Shown here piece after piece: positions 12,056 through 23,405 of a DNA stretch of 64,000 bases; position 1 is the stretch's first letter; every line of letters starts with the position of its first letter. Source of the DNA: Sipunculus nudus (Eukaryota > Annelida > Sipuncula > Golfingiida > Sipunculidae); NCBI GenBank assembly GCA_026874595.1, contig CM049307.1, positions 35,258,862 through 35,322,861 of the forward strand, written 5' to 3'. The translations under genes and the position numbers were made by a program. The notes under the pieces are model-generated. The model had not been told where the DNA came from. It saw only the letters and a program-made list of their open reading frames with translations, and ran no database searches.

Positions 12056-15000
12056 TATAATGTATGGCTACTACCAGTTTCCCTAAATGAATATTTAGCT
12101 TCGCCGCTAATGATACTGGAAAACTGACAATCATAAATGTCGCACAAGGTCAATTGTGTAATTAATTTTGTTTTAACTTTTCATTTTGCTTAACACTCAA
12201 ACATTATTAAGCCAATTTATCATGTGGTTATTCCTTACTTTAATTTTTTTTCAGTGATGACCCTTCTTTCGTTTCAAAACAGCACTAAAAAAGGTTATCT
12301 TGAAATAATATAGATGATGTTTGTGTCTGTCATGTTTAAATCAAATGGAACACCTACCTATTGCCCTCCAATACCTTTAATTTTGTGCCCGTATTCAACC
12401 AATTTAACATTTAGAATATTTGTCATAAGTAATTTGACTTTGAACCCTTTTGTCCTATACATAAAATGTTAACACTTTGAAATAGTATGTAAAAAGATTT
12501 AATGTTTAATCAAACATTTCCATGGTATACATTTTAATTATCTTGAACAGTTAACAATCAACAGTTTAAAGTACAATACAATTTAACATGCCACCTAATA
12601 GGGCTGAAACGGGTACAAAATTTTGGACTCGAGTACCCGATAGGCATTACCCGACTCGTACTCGAGTACTTGTTGCAATGGCAACGCTGTGAAGATAAAA
12701 CGAACATCTGCAGTGACCGCTTAACTTTATCGCAACGAAGGAATAGATATATGTCATAACAAGACCTCGGTTAATTTGACTAGCATATGTTAAGAGCCCT
12801 AAGCCAGGCTACGACAATGGATAAACTAGACATTTCTTGGCACCGCTGGTGCCATAGTATCGCCAGACAAATGAGGTTTTGTGGTATATTTTGAGGTTTT
12901 GACTTATAATGCTCACAGTGCTGTCAAGTGGCCCTTTTTAAGATATTCATGATTTTATGTTTTTCACCAAATATGGGAATATTCAAGGTCAAGGTCACTC
13001 TCATAGTCACGGTCATGACCCCAAATCAATAAACTGCATTCCAAAATATTCAACATTTGAAAAAAAAAATTAAATTTAAAAAAAAAATAATTTAAATTAA
13101 ATTAAATTTTAAAATTAAATTTAAAATTAAATATACCTCATTCCATAAACCATATCTATATACCTGCATAACACAAAAGAAATCTGTCCATTACTGTTTG
13201 ACTTATAATGCTCACAGTATATACTGTCAAGTGGCAATGATGGGTATTCAAAGGCGCAAAAAAACAAAAAAAGGACAACAGGTGGCGCCACCTGTCTTCT
13301 GCAAAAGACAAAACTATCCAAGATCTTTCGTCAACTTGATTTTTTGACCAATCCATGCATCCCTTTTTAAGATATTCATGATTTTATGTGATTTTCACCA
13401 TATATGGTAATATTCAAGGTCAAAGCCACTCTCAAAGGAAAGGTCATGACCCCAATTTTAATATACATCATCCCATAACCCATACCTATGTACATGCATA
13501 ATATTAAAGAAATCTGTCAATCAGTTTTTGACTTGTGATGCTAAAAGTACTGTCAAGTTGCAATGATGGGGGTATTAAATGGCACAAAAACAAGAAAAGG
13601 ATACTAGGTGGCACCACCAGTTTCCGGTACATGACATCACTATCCAAGATCTTTGTCCAACTTGATTTTTGGATAAATCCATGAAAGATTTCTTAAGATA
13701 TTTAAGAATTTGAGTGATTTTCCCCAAAAATGGATCTATTCAAGGTCAAGGTCACTCTCCTAGTTGAGGTCATGATCCCATTTTAAATAGGCTTTGTCCT
13801 CTCAACTATATCTATAAATGTGTCAAGTTTGAAAAAGATCCTTGTAATATTTTTTGAGTTATTGTGTCCAAAAGAAATCTCTGCGGCGGCGGCGGCGGCG
13901 CAACCGTGCCTAAACCATAGTATCTCCAGACTATGTCTGGCGATACAATATTCCTACAGACTGTCCTAAAATTTGCAGTAATATACATATATGCATGTAC
14001 ATACAAGAGTACTTGAGTCAAAAACTTGGACTCGAGTACTCGGTAAGCATTACCCGGACTCGAGTACTCGAGAACTCCTTTCAGCCCTACCACCTAAATT
14101 GACAGGCATATAAAATGCTAACCTGTCCTCCACCTTTTCACTTATCATTGGTAATTTTTTTGTCAAGGCTGTTGGCACAAACAACATGTGTATCTGGTAT
14201 GGAATCAGTCTTGCATGTGACGAATCACAAAGCTGAACTTACCTTCAAACACAAGAATGCAGGGTCGCACACAGACTGTTTAACATGACCTGTAAGACAG
14301 TCTGGACCTGTACAGTATATGAATTGCCTGAGTAATCCCTTGTATGCACAGTTTGGTATTTAACCCGAGGCACATTTTCATGCAATTTCAACTTTTTGTA
14401 GGAAAATAAATGTTCATGACTATTTATCTTGCATTTATGATTTTAAATTTTGCTGCAGTGTGCCTGAGTAATCCCTTGTATGCACAGTTTGGTATTTAAC
14501 CCGAGGCACATTTTCATGCAATTTCAACTTTTTGTAGGAAAATAAATGTTCATGACTATTTATCTTGCATTTATGATTTTAAATTTTGCTGCAGTTTTTA
14601 GTGGTATTCTGTGTAACAGGCATATATATCATATATTATAACTGACGTTGGTGGCACTAGAATTTTGTCATGGACTCCTCTACGGCCATGTCTCAGAAAT
14701 CCCTGATTTGGTCTTGAACAATCAGGAACCATGCCAAGTTTGTCCTGAGGTTTAAAATAATATCCCATATTTTCACCTTAATCCCGAGAAATTTTAAAAT
14801 AATTTCCATGGGGCAATCACAGCCCCAACTTCCAGCAACTAAATGAACTACACAAAAGCAGGTAATATTATAGTGGACTATAATGACAGAGATCATTGCA
14901 TCTGCATCTGAACACAGTTCAGAGAATCTACCTCTTGGGGAAATCTAGAAAAACAACTCTTTACCAGATAAAAAGTTTACATTCAAGTATTCATTGTGAC

Positions 15001-17718
15001 CTCTGACCGCATTAAATTTGAGTGAATTTTGCTGAGAATGTAAAAAAGGTGAGAAACTGTACTGGTTAATATTCACAATTAGTTTCATAAAAATCCGTCA
15101 AATTTTTGGGAAGTCATCATGGTGCCACCAAAGTCCGGTGACATCTGATCTCATTAAATATGCAAGGAGTTTGCTGGAAATCAAACTTTGGCAGAATATT
15201 ATATTGATTAATATTTCTGTTTAGTTTGATCAAATAACATCATATTCCTGGTTAGTTTTTCGCAGCGACACCATAAAATAGCATATTTATATCTGATCTT
15301 ATTAAATGTGCGTGGATTTTGCTGATAATCTAATTAATGGTAAGTAGCTATGGTGAGTTTCGTGAAAAATCCTTCAAGCCCCGGAAAGTTATCACAGCAA
15401 CACTAAAAGTGAACAGACTGACAGACCATCGTAGGTTTACTATATTATGTCCCTATAAAAATTTACCCCTTCTGTCACAGTCAGACATTTCTGAAAGTTC
15501 CTATCCTGATTTTTAGGGCCAATATTCTCCTGTACAGACAAAATATCCCTCTGAGGGTCCATACACATTTCATAATCTGATACATGTATATCGTGATACC
15601 TAACTCACAATACAATACATAAATATATATTATCAGAGTTCAGATTCCAAGTCACTGCTCAACATTGTTAATGTTGGCCATGCTGTTGCCCCATAACAGC
15701 CTCAATGCTTGATGAATACTGAAACAGCCCTTGTACTGGGTTCTAGCAGTGTTTAGTCAGTCAGATACCGATTAACTGAATTCGGCCAATGATGCTTCCC
15801 CTTACAGGCACTGGGTCGCTGACTAATATTGAATGTGGAAGATTTCTAAAGTTTAATTTAGGACTTTCTGCTGAATGGTCATATATCATCCATGAATGGA
15901 TTTAAGGACATCTGTAGATACCAATATGATATCTGACTTTATATCAAAATGTATCGCTGCACCAGTAAACTGTTAACATTTTATACATAACATACACTCT
16001 TATATATACCTATAATACAAAGTATTGTTTAATTTCAGGTCTCAAGGTAATGCATATATTACAATTAGACTTATGAGTTGAAATGATCCTTCTCTTATGT
16101 GCCAAAAGTCAACAAATCTGCTGCCAGCTCAATAGTAAAATGGAAAAAAATAATTTTACCTTTGCCCCCCCCCCCCCCCCCAAATAAATAAGAGGGGGAA
16201 AATTGATGTTTTCAGATTAAAATAAAGATTGTGATATTTTCATTGAGAATAAAATCTTTTATTATGAATGTTTATCTTCAGTTATTAACTTTTTCATTGA
16301 CTTGAAATTCTTTTTTTCATCCCTGCGAACCAGACAAAACCCCCTGAATGAAGTACCCAATGCACCTATGCACCCAAACATAGATGGACAGCAGCAAGTC
16401 AGAGATATTTTATACGCAAATATGATTACATAAGCTTGTACTGTGGGGTCCAATTAAGGGCAGATGAACTTGACCTCTGTAAGATGCTGTTAACACTAGA
16501 CAGGGCAGCTTTGAACAGCCTACCCTTTCCCAAGACTGCATCATGTGAGTGTGTTATTATTAGTCATTGGGATCCTTTTATGCCATACACCAAACAGACA
16601 TGTGAAGCAGGTCTGAATCCAGACCACTCAGTGGGGTGTGCAGTGTGTCCCAAATCAGCTAAAGCTTACATGAACCAGCTGTTACATTATCCAAGCATTA
16701 TCAAGTTTCAGCCATTAGCATTAATTATTGCTCATCTCTCATAAAAAGGTTTCAACTCATATGTTATAATTGTTGGCATTTAAGGGGAATGCATAGTAGA
16801 TGGTGTGAGTACAGATGTCTAATTAGACTATAAAGTTGGATCATCTGCATAAGAGTTTCCACCAGGTTTAAATCTAATCATCAAGGAGAGTTATTTAAAA
16901 GTAAGACTGGCCAGTTTATTACCTAATTTTCATCTTTATCCGGATGGACACAGAATTCCAACCTGTGCCTGTATGAAAAGACTGGCATTGAACATCTGAA
17001 TGGATGAAACTCACAGAACAAAATTTTAAAAGATTCTTTGAAGTTGGGAGAAGGAATTCAATTCATGTCATATGTGCATGCTAAAACCCTAGAAATATCT
17101 GACACTGGCTGGCCCCTGACAACATTTCCTTGATAATTAGTCAATATTTGCCTGGTTTATTTGTGCAACATTTGACCAGACAGTGACAGCAAAATGAACT
17201 GGTTTCACTTTACGCATCTTATTATTTGATGCTGATATAAAAACGTTTTCCAGGTAATAAATAAGGTTTTATGATAAGTTCTGACTGTCATTTATGTGGG
17301 TTCTCTGGGATGCATAATCAAACCTGCAAAACTATAAATTTAAATATCCATTGTCATTGATTACTTTACAATATTTGAAACCCTAATTGGGCTGACCTAG
17401 CCCCCCAGCCAACACATCTATGGGAGCTATTTCTATGGCACTGACTGATGGATGAACCAGACAATTTTCTATTGGTCAGGCATTTAAGGTGTCAATTATG
17501 AATTAAATTTTTTTGCAGCACTATATGTAGTCCTATAACTTTAAGATTATCCATAAACTGCACAGAGGCCGTATCACAATTGATATATTATATCAGAAGA
17601 AAAGGTTTAGATTTATCTGTATTGATTTATATTATTACGGGTATGTACTTTTATGTACTTGCTGCTTTTTATTTAATTGCTTAGGGCAATGTGTTCAGAT
17701 CTGGAGAACTAGACACTT

Positions 17719-17764
<46 letters not shown>

Positions 17765-18384
17765 TATATTCATTTATATATATATTGAATTATATTCAAA
17801 GTAATGATAAGTCACATTTAACTGAAAATGATCACTAAAAGAGGGTCAGATTGATGTAGACTCTAAAAACTGAAATCTTATTTATAAATTATATCATTTA
17901 TTTCTTATAATTACCTCAAGGCTCAAAAGATCATAGTAAATGAAAAGCATTGTTGTAATTTAACTTGTTATTAATCATAAAGCAGATATTATAAATATTA
18001 ACACTTTAACATAATAATTAGTTTTAACATCCGGTTGACACTGACAGTGCTGTGTAAACTGGTAAATGGGGAAATCCATTCCTTGGCAATATTTAACCTG
18101 GTCAGCTCTTCAGCATCTCCGATTCAGCCATTTGGGAATGAAGCTAATAAACCTACAAGAATTAAGAATGTATCTGCCCACGAATGGAAAATTCCACTGA
18201 TACTAGTCCCGACCTGATCACTGATCACGATATTCATTAATTGTCGGTGAAAAGCACTAGCAGTATAATTTCTGGTCAGTAGCACCTGATCAAAATAGAA
18301 CCGTGAAAATTGATGGAAAGATAAATGGGAAATCCCCTACCTTCTGTCTTCAACCGGGGCTACATGAACCTCTGGCGCAGCCAT
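772..18384 (-). CDS. SLC36/AAAP-like amino-acid transporter, 3' end off window
   Basis: Seven coding exons, read on minus: 18384-18341, 7118-7007, 6014-5051, 4393-4296, 3775-3496, 2698-2571, 877-772. All have GT-AG borders and compatible phases, giving about 577 residues before the left edge. The start ATG (18384) has an in-frame TGA two codons upstream. Seen: the AAAP first-helix block [21 protein letters not shown]2 ([12 protein letters not shown]); [14 protein letters not shown], then a helix; [33 protein letters not shown] followed by [11 protein letters not shown] and [10 protein letters not shown]. These blocks are typical of the SLC36/PAT family, which couples amino-acid uptake to protons at lysosomal or plasma membranes. 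Unusual: an insert at residues about 155-323, with residues 243-315 mostly Ser/Thr/Asn and several N-X-S/T sequons, likely a glycosylated luminal or external loop. Also unusual is an acidic hydrophilic exon (2698-2571) before [20 protein letters not shown]. Intron 1 is 11.2 kb, and a small unseen exon inside it is possible. The subtype and substrate are not decided. Confidence 0.85.
1878..2586 (-). repeat. 20-bp minisatellite built from a splice-donor junction
   Basis: About 35 units of 20 bp (plus-strand consensus ACTTACAGAGTCTGGGATGT) fill the intron that follows transporter exon 2698-2571. Read on the gene's strand the unit is CATCCCAGACTCTGTAAGTA. The true exon/intron border reads CATCCCAGAATCG then GTAAGTA, so the array overlaps the last exon codons and the real donor. 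About twenty units keep a perfect GTAAGT. Roughly 203-bp blocks, 2137-2340 and 2341-2545, are higher-order duplicates that share the same variants (a GGATGGCATG unit, a TTGTCTGAG unit). Confidence 0.95.
7119..9300. other. Start of the 11-kb transporter intron 1
   Basis: I see no coding exon or clear repeat here. The open frames are short and not protein-like. Confidence 0.45.
9420..10511 (+). mobile_element. Non-autonomous element with a tandem core and 3' hairpin
   Basis: Three degenerate copies of a roughly 270-bp unit begin near 9525, 9790 and 10065. Each carries the near-palindrome AGGTGGCGCCACC and phrases such as GATAAAGAGCTAT and ATGCAAAATTT. The right end is GC-rich (GGTGGCGGCGGAAC) and then forms an inverted repeat, GTATCCACAAAAC (10463-10475) against GTTTTGGTGGATAC (10496-10509). 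The 3' domain resembles the end of the element at 12858-13945. A tandem core plus 3' hairpin suggests a Helentron-like (HINE) derivative. The left boundary is uncertain. Confidence 0.5.
10607..10906 (+). mobile_element. tRNA-derived SINE with 8-bp target duplication
   Basis: The head GGATAGCTGAATGGTAAAAT resembles a tRNA D-arm/A-box. The body is about 300 bp and ends in a (CAGT)n-type simple tail (TCAGTCAGTCAGTCAG). Direct repeats GCTTAGAT lie at 10599-10606 and 10907-10914, the expected target-site duplication. There is no coding capacity. The B box is less clear than the A box. Confidence 0.6.
11785..12058. repeat. Two (TA)n microsatellites
   Basis: Long TA runs at 11785-11837 and about 11956-12052, separated by about 120 bp of unique sequence. 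Apparent Tyr-Ile open frames on both strands here are artefacts of the repeat. A G-run and C-rich stretch precedes them near 11710. Confidence 0.9.
12599..14089. mobile_element. hAT-type non-autonomous transposon with perfect 8-bp TSD
   Basis: Terminal inverted repeats begin TAGGGCTGAAA at both ends (12599 inward; 14089 inward on minus) and continue with CTCGAGTAC-rich sequence. The flanks carry CCACCTAA as a direct repeat at 12591-12598 and 14090-14097. An 8-bp duplication and a TAGGGCTG-like end are hallmarks of the hAT superfamily. No transposase frame is visible. A second element (12858-13945) occupies most of the interior. Confidence 0.8.
12858..13945 (+). mobile_element. Element nested inside the hAT copy
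   Basis: It starts with TATCGCCAGACA and ends with the complement TGTCTGGCGATA (13934-13945). The last 27 bases also fold as GTATCTCCAGAC against GTCTGGCGATAC. Inside are about three copies of a 300-330-bp unit (from 12899, 13199 and 13529). The units hold GACTTATAATGCTCACAG, TCAAGGTCAAGGTCACT and a GGTGGCGCCACC-type palindrome. A CGGCGGCGG tract precedes the end, as in the 9.4-10.5 kb element. Confidence 0.6.
14325..14596. repeat. Perfect 136-bp tandem duplication
   Basis: The segment beginning TGCCTGAGTAATCCC at 14325 is repeated at 14461 with no difference visible over its length, up to GCTGCAGT. It is either a very recent duplication or an assembly artefact. Confidence 0.9.
14597..18340. 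other. Remainder of intron 1, upstream of no visible exon
   Basis: Mostly unremarkable AT-rich sequence with a poly-C run near 16166-16181 and a (TA)n run at 17724-17761. A 102-codon open frame at 16436-16744 (plus) has no recognised similarity and no clear splice context. Confidence 0.4.
18341..18384 (-). CDS. First coding exon of the transporter
   Basis: The exon encodes [14 protein letters not shown] plus two bases of the next codon. It is followed on the minus strand by a GTAGGG donor. Joining to the exon at 7118 completes an Arg codon and runs into [13 protein letters not shown]. An in-frame TGA lies just upstream of the ATG. The assignment rests on phase, the donor and the location of a plausible promoter upstream, not on homology, because this cytosolic N-terminus is variable in the family. 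Confidence 0.65.
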
Positions 18385-18599
18385 ATTTCAGTTTTTGATA
18401 TCCCTGGGTCAGTGTTTATGCTGGGGTTCATTTAGATTCAGTGCTCACACCCTCCTACCCTTTTGACCTGGGCAATAACAGTTTGGTGTGTTCTCCCGGA
18501 CAATAAGCCTCTCAAGCGATCCACTGAATGACAGGTCACATGCCATTGCGTCAACAAACAGTTTACATGCTGCCACTGCCATCTGGTGGTGGTTAATGG

Positions 18600-18927
18600 A
18601 AGCTATACCTGAAATTATTTCACTCATATTTGAAAAACTGCATGGCTGAACGATTTACTCTGCTGCATCAGTTGAAAATATTAAGACGACTGCATCATGA
18701 CTAGTTGTCAGTTTAGAGTCATTTAGCCTTTTTTAGGCTGGGCTGATGAAGATTTCTGGCACATTATGACGAAAACTGGTAGACTGAATGAATTCAAAAC
18801 AAAGCTAATGATTGGTCAATGTTTCGTAAGCGAACCAATCAAATCGACCGATACTTTGGCCGCCCAGACATGCAAATGAGAGCGGTAGAAACAAACTGCG
18901 GAAGAAACGTTGAAAACTTTCAATCAG
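18600..18927. promoter_or_regulatory. Candidate bidirectional promoter, transporter / SPC24
   Basis: This is a relatively CpG-containing patch upstream of the transporter ATG. It holds an inverted CCAAT (ATTGG, 18811), a direct CCAAT (18835-18839) and a perfect octamer ATGCAAAT (18870-18877). Paired CCAAT boxes are common in cell-cycle promoters. A sequence ending TTTCAATCAG, followed by GTATGC at 18928, could be a plus-strand untranslated first exon spliced to SPC24 exon 30823. This is inference; no transcript evidence is available. Confidence 0.35.
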
Positions 18928-19110
18928 GTATGCATGTCAAATGCTACACCTTCACTTTGCGGATATGCGCATCACGTTAAAGAGCGGTCTCAGATTATCG
19001 CTTTCAAGACTGTAGGCCTCTCTTAATTCCAGCTTGCCTTCGGCTTTAGTTCTAGTAACCTATCCATTCGGGCGATAATCCAAGTCGTTGCCCAACAAAT
19101 GTAGAGCCAG

Positions 19111-20104
19111 GGCAGTGTGTAAAACCCGGACCCCACGGATCCCGGACCCCGGACCCCAAAATCAAATTTCCACACTGTCGATTATATATACAGATAAAAA
19201 CACTCCATGTTGCTGATATAAGAATAAAGTAAAGTCCCTTAATGTTGAAGTTTTGTAAATAACAATTTCAATGAAAGATTTAAGTATACAACATATTTTC
19301 CTAAAGATGGACCCCAACTGCTTGACTTTGATGAGTTCCATTTTGACGAACCATAGTAAACACCGCTCATATTTTCAGTTATGACTCCATGAGAAAGAAT
19401 AAGCACTCATGTCACACATTAAATATGATTTTTGTTATTATAAGTGAATATATGATAGTGCAGGCGCACTGGGGGAGCTTTATTTGAAGTGCGCAAGCGG
19501 TCATTGCATGCGGACCTGAGACTGATATATATCGATATCAGCTAGAGCTCTTCCACATAACACAGGTTTCGTGTTCCATTCATGAACAACCATGCGATTT
19601 AAAGTTGGTAATAATTATTATATTATTACACAAAGGAATTTTTGATTACTTGCATTGCAAGAAACGACAGGTACAAACATATTAATGATTTTATAAATGT
19701 TCTTATTTATACTTTTTATTACGATAAACATTAAACAAATATAAGAACATGAAGAAAAAGTAAGCCAAAATGAAAATAATAATGATAGAAAAACACAATA
19801 ACTAAATCACATGGGTGTTATGCCTAAACGTGATGTTAAAATATGTACTAAAGAAATGGTAAAACAACGAGTAAAACTGAGGGGTCCGTGAGGTCAGTGG
19901 GCCAGGGTCCGTAAGCGTTAATTATCAACCTTTTTGCAAAACAGGCCATTTTTATGGGTTTTTTAACACATGTAATATAAAATACGTCTTTAGATACTAT
20001 CCTGTTTAATATCTCGACAAATCACCATGAGAGTTTTAAGAATTATAGAATTTTCGTAGGGTCCGGGATCCGGGGTCCGTGGGGTCCGGGTTTTACACAC
20101 TGCC
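19111..20104. mobile_element. 994-bp TIR element, GC-rich ends
   Basis: The inverted ends read GGCAGTGTGTAAAACCCGGA and continue through GGACCCC-type motifs. The left end is at 19111 and the right end complements it up to 20104. Flanking direct repeats TAGAGCCAG (19102-19110) and TAAAGCCAG (20105-20113) differ at one of nine bases and look like a target duplication. That size suggests hAT or Mutator-like. No transposase is visible. Confidence 0.7.
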
Positions 20105-20117
20105 TAAAGCCAGTTAA

Positions 20118-22188
20118 GGGGCACTTTCACACTAAAGGTTGGATATGAAAAATTGTTAAACAGTGGTTCACAGGTAAGTTTTGTGGCTGAAAATATGATA
20201 CATATTATCATATTTGTAAAGGCCACACCAGCCTCTATAAACACAGAAAATTTAATAACTCTAAGCCAATTTTTTAAGAAGTTCTGGCCATTTAAGTGTA
20301 ATTTTCATCAAATTTTGGAGTCTCACTTACAAAAATGGAAAAATTTAATGTAAATATGACTGAAATTTGTTCACCAGAACAGAAATATTCTAATCACAGC
20401 ACATGCTGTAACATGTAAACTACGTGTGCTCCAAGTTTCATGACTTTCATAGTGGTGGTTAAAATTATCCAATCAATATCCTTCAGTATCATAATTGGTT
20501 AAAAAATTTTGCTGGGACCTGTCCTCTCCAGTACATTGCATCCTCACAAGAAATGTAATTCTCATGTCACAAAACAAATTCCTGCTTTAAACAGCCAGTA
20601 TTATATCTAATCATGTTTTAGTAACTAAGGGCTGGGTATGTGTGTCCTGACCAGGATGATTTGGCACTTGTTTACCTGGTATATGCCTGTTAAAAAAATT
20701 GTCCTCTCCAGTACATACAGATAAAATTCACTTTAATGTAGAAATTAAAAGCCTATTTTAGTTTATATGTAACAGGTAACTAGGAAGATAAATTCCCTGG
20801 TGTTTGCATTGCATACCATCTAATATTCTGTGGCCAGTTTAGCAATGAGTGTATCTGTTAAAATGTCCTCTCCAGTACAATCATTTTTAACATGAGGCAG
20901 GCTAGAGGAATACTTCTCCAAGTAAGCTTAATATTTACTTCAAGTTTGTCCTAGTGATAAATATAAATAGACTGACTGGTTTAGGGAGGTAGTTTGGCTC
21001 ATTATATATATAAATTAGCATGTAACTCCATTCATTGTCAGACCAATGTTTAGAGTGATGAATCTTCATTGATGAATTCATGATAAAGCCTTTCTTTTAC
21101 ATGTTCCTTCTTTGTACAGAAGTGAGAAGCAGACAAAAAGCATACCTGCAATAACTGCCTGTAAATTGTGACAGTAGCAGACTTTAATCTTGTATTACTT
21201 AAATGTACCGGAGAGGACATTTTTTTAACACGGGATAAAAGTGTCAAATGTACAACCCTACAGTCTTTCAGATTTGCACAGTAGTTCTTGAAGCTTTCAA
21301 TCACTGTGGATACCTAACCTGCTTACTTTTAATTTTAATAAATACCATGCAGTTTACTACATAGACCCCTTCATCTAATTCTTTGGGTATTATAAAAAAT
21401 GTGTAATTGTATCTGTTTTTAACTAGAACGACATACATATTAAGATTCTTTACCAAATTAGACCGGTAGAAATAGTCGAACAGCCCTAATTTTTATTTTT
21501 ACCAAAATCTAACATTTCATTATCTGGATCATTAACTCTCTTCATGTCACATATTTTATGTAACTGTGCCATATTGATGATTTCATTGCTGACGAATCAA
21601 CCCAAATTGTTTTGGCCAAAGATAATTCTTATGAAAATACCAGTGCTTTTTGTTTCCTTGCCATCTCACCAGCTATGAATCATTACTTCATGAGAGCAAC
21701 TACATTCATATTTGCCAATACTTTTGCCTCATGAAAAAGTCAACAACTTGTGAAACCAAAGAGTTTGGTAAAACAGCTTTTGAAACTATGGTCTCCCAAA
21801 TTGCTGGTACACATTTTAAATGACACAGTTATCAGTGTTGGGGCTGGGGTTGGTTAGTGTGAAGGCATCATGTGAACTTGGTCTTTGACAACGTGCTTTT
21901 ATTTTTCCATCCATTTTACCAAGTCTCATAGTAAAGTCTATGAAAACAATGATATAAACATTGTCTTCTTGCAAAAGCTTAATTTTCTGGTTCCAGTTTA
22001 TCTAAGTCTCAGTTGTTTTTATATTTTAAATTCAAATTTAATGGTAAAATACTCACAAGTAAAAAGCCAAAAGCAACTGAAATGTCCATTTCCACAACTG
22101 TTGTGTAACAATGTAAAATACTACTAGCAGGACCCATATCTGTAGTTATCACATGATACAAAAATGTATGTCCCAAATTTTGAATAAA

Positions 22189-22223
<35 letters not shown>

Positions 22224-23361
22224 ATATTTTCCCCAGGTCTACAATAAACATTTTGTTTATATTTCATTCAGGAGAGCTATGTTGTCTATGAACCAATTGT
22301 TTAATGTATGTTGTAAAATAAGTTGATAGATGTTGATATTCAAAGTAAATGTGTTGGAAATAAAGCATGAGTGCAAAAAACAAATTATATTTGCATTACG
22401 GATCGTGAACAAAACTGCTTCTGATTAAAATTCTGTGAAATATTTAATTTTCAAGATGACCATTTCTCCAAATTTTTGTTAAAAATATTTTGTCTGGATT
22501 ATATTTTTTTTCAACAAAGCAAAAGGTACAAGCCATTCAATATTTATAATCTCGCTTTAGGTGTCATTTAATATCATGGAGTCATAATTGACTTACATTA
22601 TACTTAATAACTGATACTTGGGTATGTCTATTTTGTGCTCCTTTAACCACAAGGTCCAAATAGTTGCAGATGAACTTGCCTCTGGAAAATGAGGTGGACA
22701 CTGATTCACTTTATGTTCAAGAGGTCCATGAACAATACAAGAGAGAGAGGGAACAAAAATATTCCTTTTGAATTCTTCCACAGTGCATGTTAAAATAATG
22801 TCCTCTCCAGTACAAATGTTGGTAAAAACCATTATCATATAAATAAAGTGACAACAGACTAAGGCATCAACATATTTCCTGATTTCTTGAACTCTGTACA
22901 GCTGAACAACTTCTCTCACCATTTCTGTTACTAATTGACCAGAGCAGTGTCAGAATAAAGACTGACAGCATACTTCCATTAATCATAATTAAAATGCACT
23001 GTTAAATTTTTATAAAAATATGAAAATTTCATAAAACAAACAAATGTGATTGAAGATTTTTTTTCCATGCACTTAGGGCATGATCAAATACATCAGATAA
23101 AGACATTAGAACAAACCAATGAGCGAAAATTTAAATTATATAGGGCTGAGAAGAGAAAAAGATTATTGTAAAAATATGGGATGTTTGAATTTCTGAATTC
23201 AATGTAACTTTTATTAGTTCATAGGTAAAATGGTATACTAAACAGTTTCCGTTAGCTAAGATATATACCTTTTCAGGGGTAAACTTAATATTGCTCTGTT
23301 AGGTATTCAGTTTTTACTCCCCAGTGAGACTAATCACTCAACCTTTTGTGTGAAAGTGCCC
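20118..23361. mobile_element. 3.2-kb PIF/Harbinger-like non-autonomous element
   Basis: The left end GGGGCACTTTCACACTAAAG (20118) and the right end (GTGTGAAAGTGCCC, ending 23361) form an imperfect inverted repeat of about 23 bp. They are flanked by TAA at 20115-20117 and 23362-23364. A TAA (TWA) duplication with G-rich ends fits PIF/Harbinger. Inside, GTCCTCTCCAGTACA recurs at 20522, 20701, 20867 and 22800 on plus, and a close match occurs inverted near 21205-21220. No intact transposase frame is seen. A short (TA)n run lies at 22191-22221. Confidence 0.6.
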
Positions 23362-23405
23362 TAAGGCTAAACTGAAAACATGACTCACAAACACCTGTAT
23401 TATGC

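Noticed and set aside
11589-12153. Several Tyr-Ile-rich frames on both strands, and similar ones at 37665-37965
   Set aside because: Translations of (TA)n microsatellites.
16436-16744. 102-codon frame on plus with Cys/His pairs
   Set aside because: No similarity I can name, no acceptor or donor at useful places, and it sits in a transporter intron.
22593-22922. 109-codon minus frame inside the Harbinger-like element
   Set aside because: No DDE, Myb-like or other transposase motif is visible.
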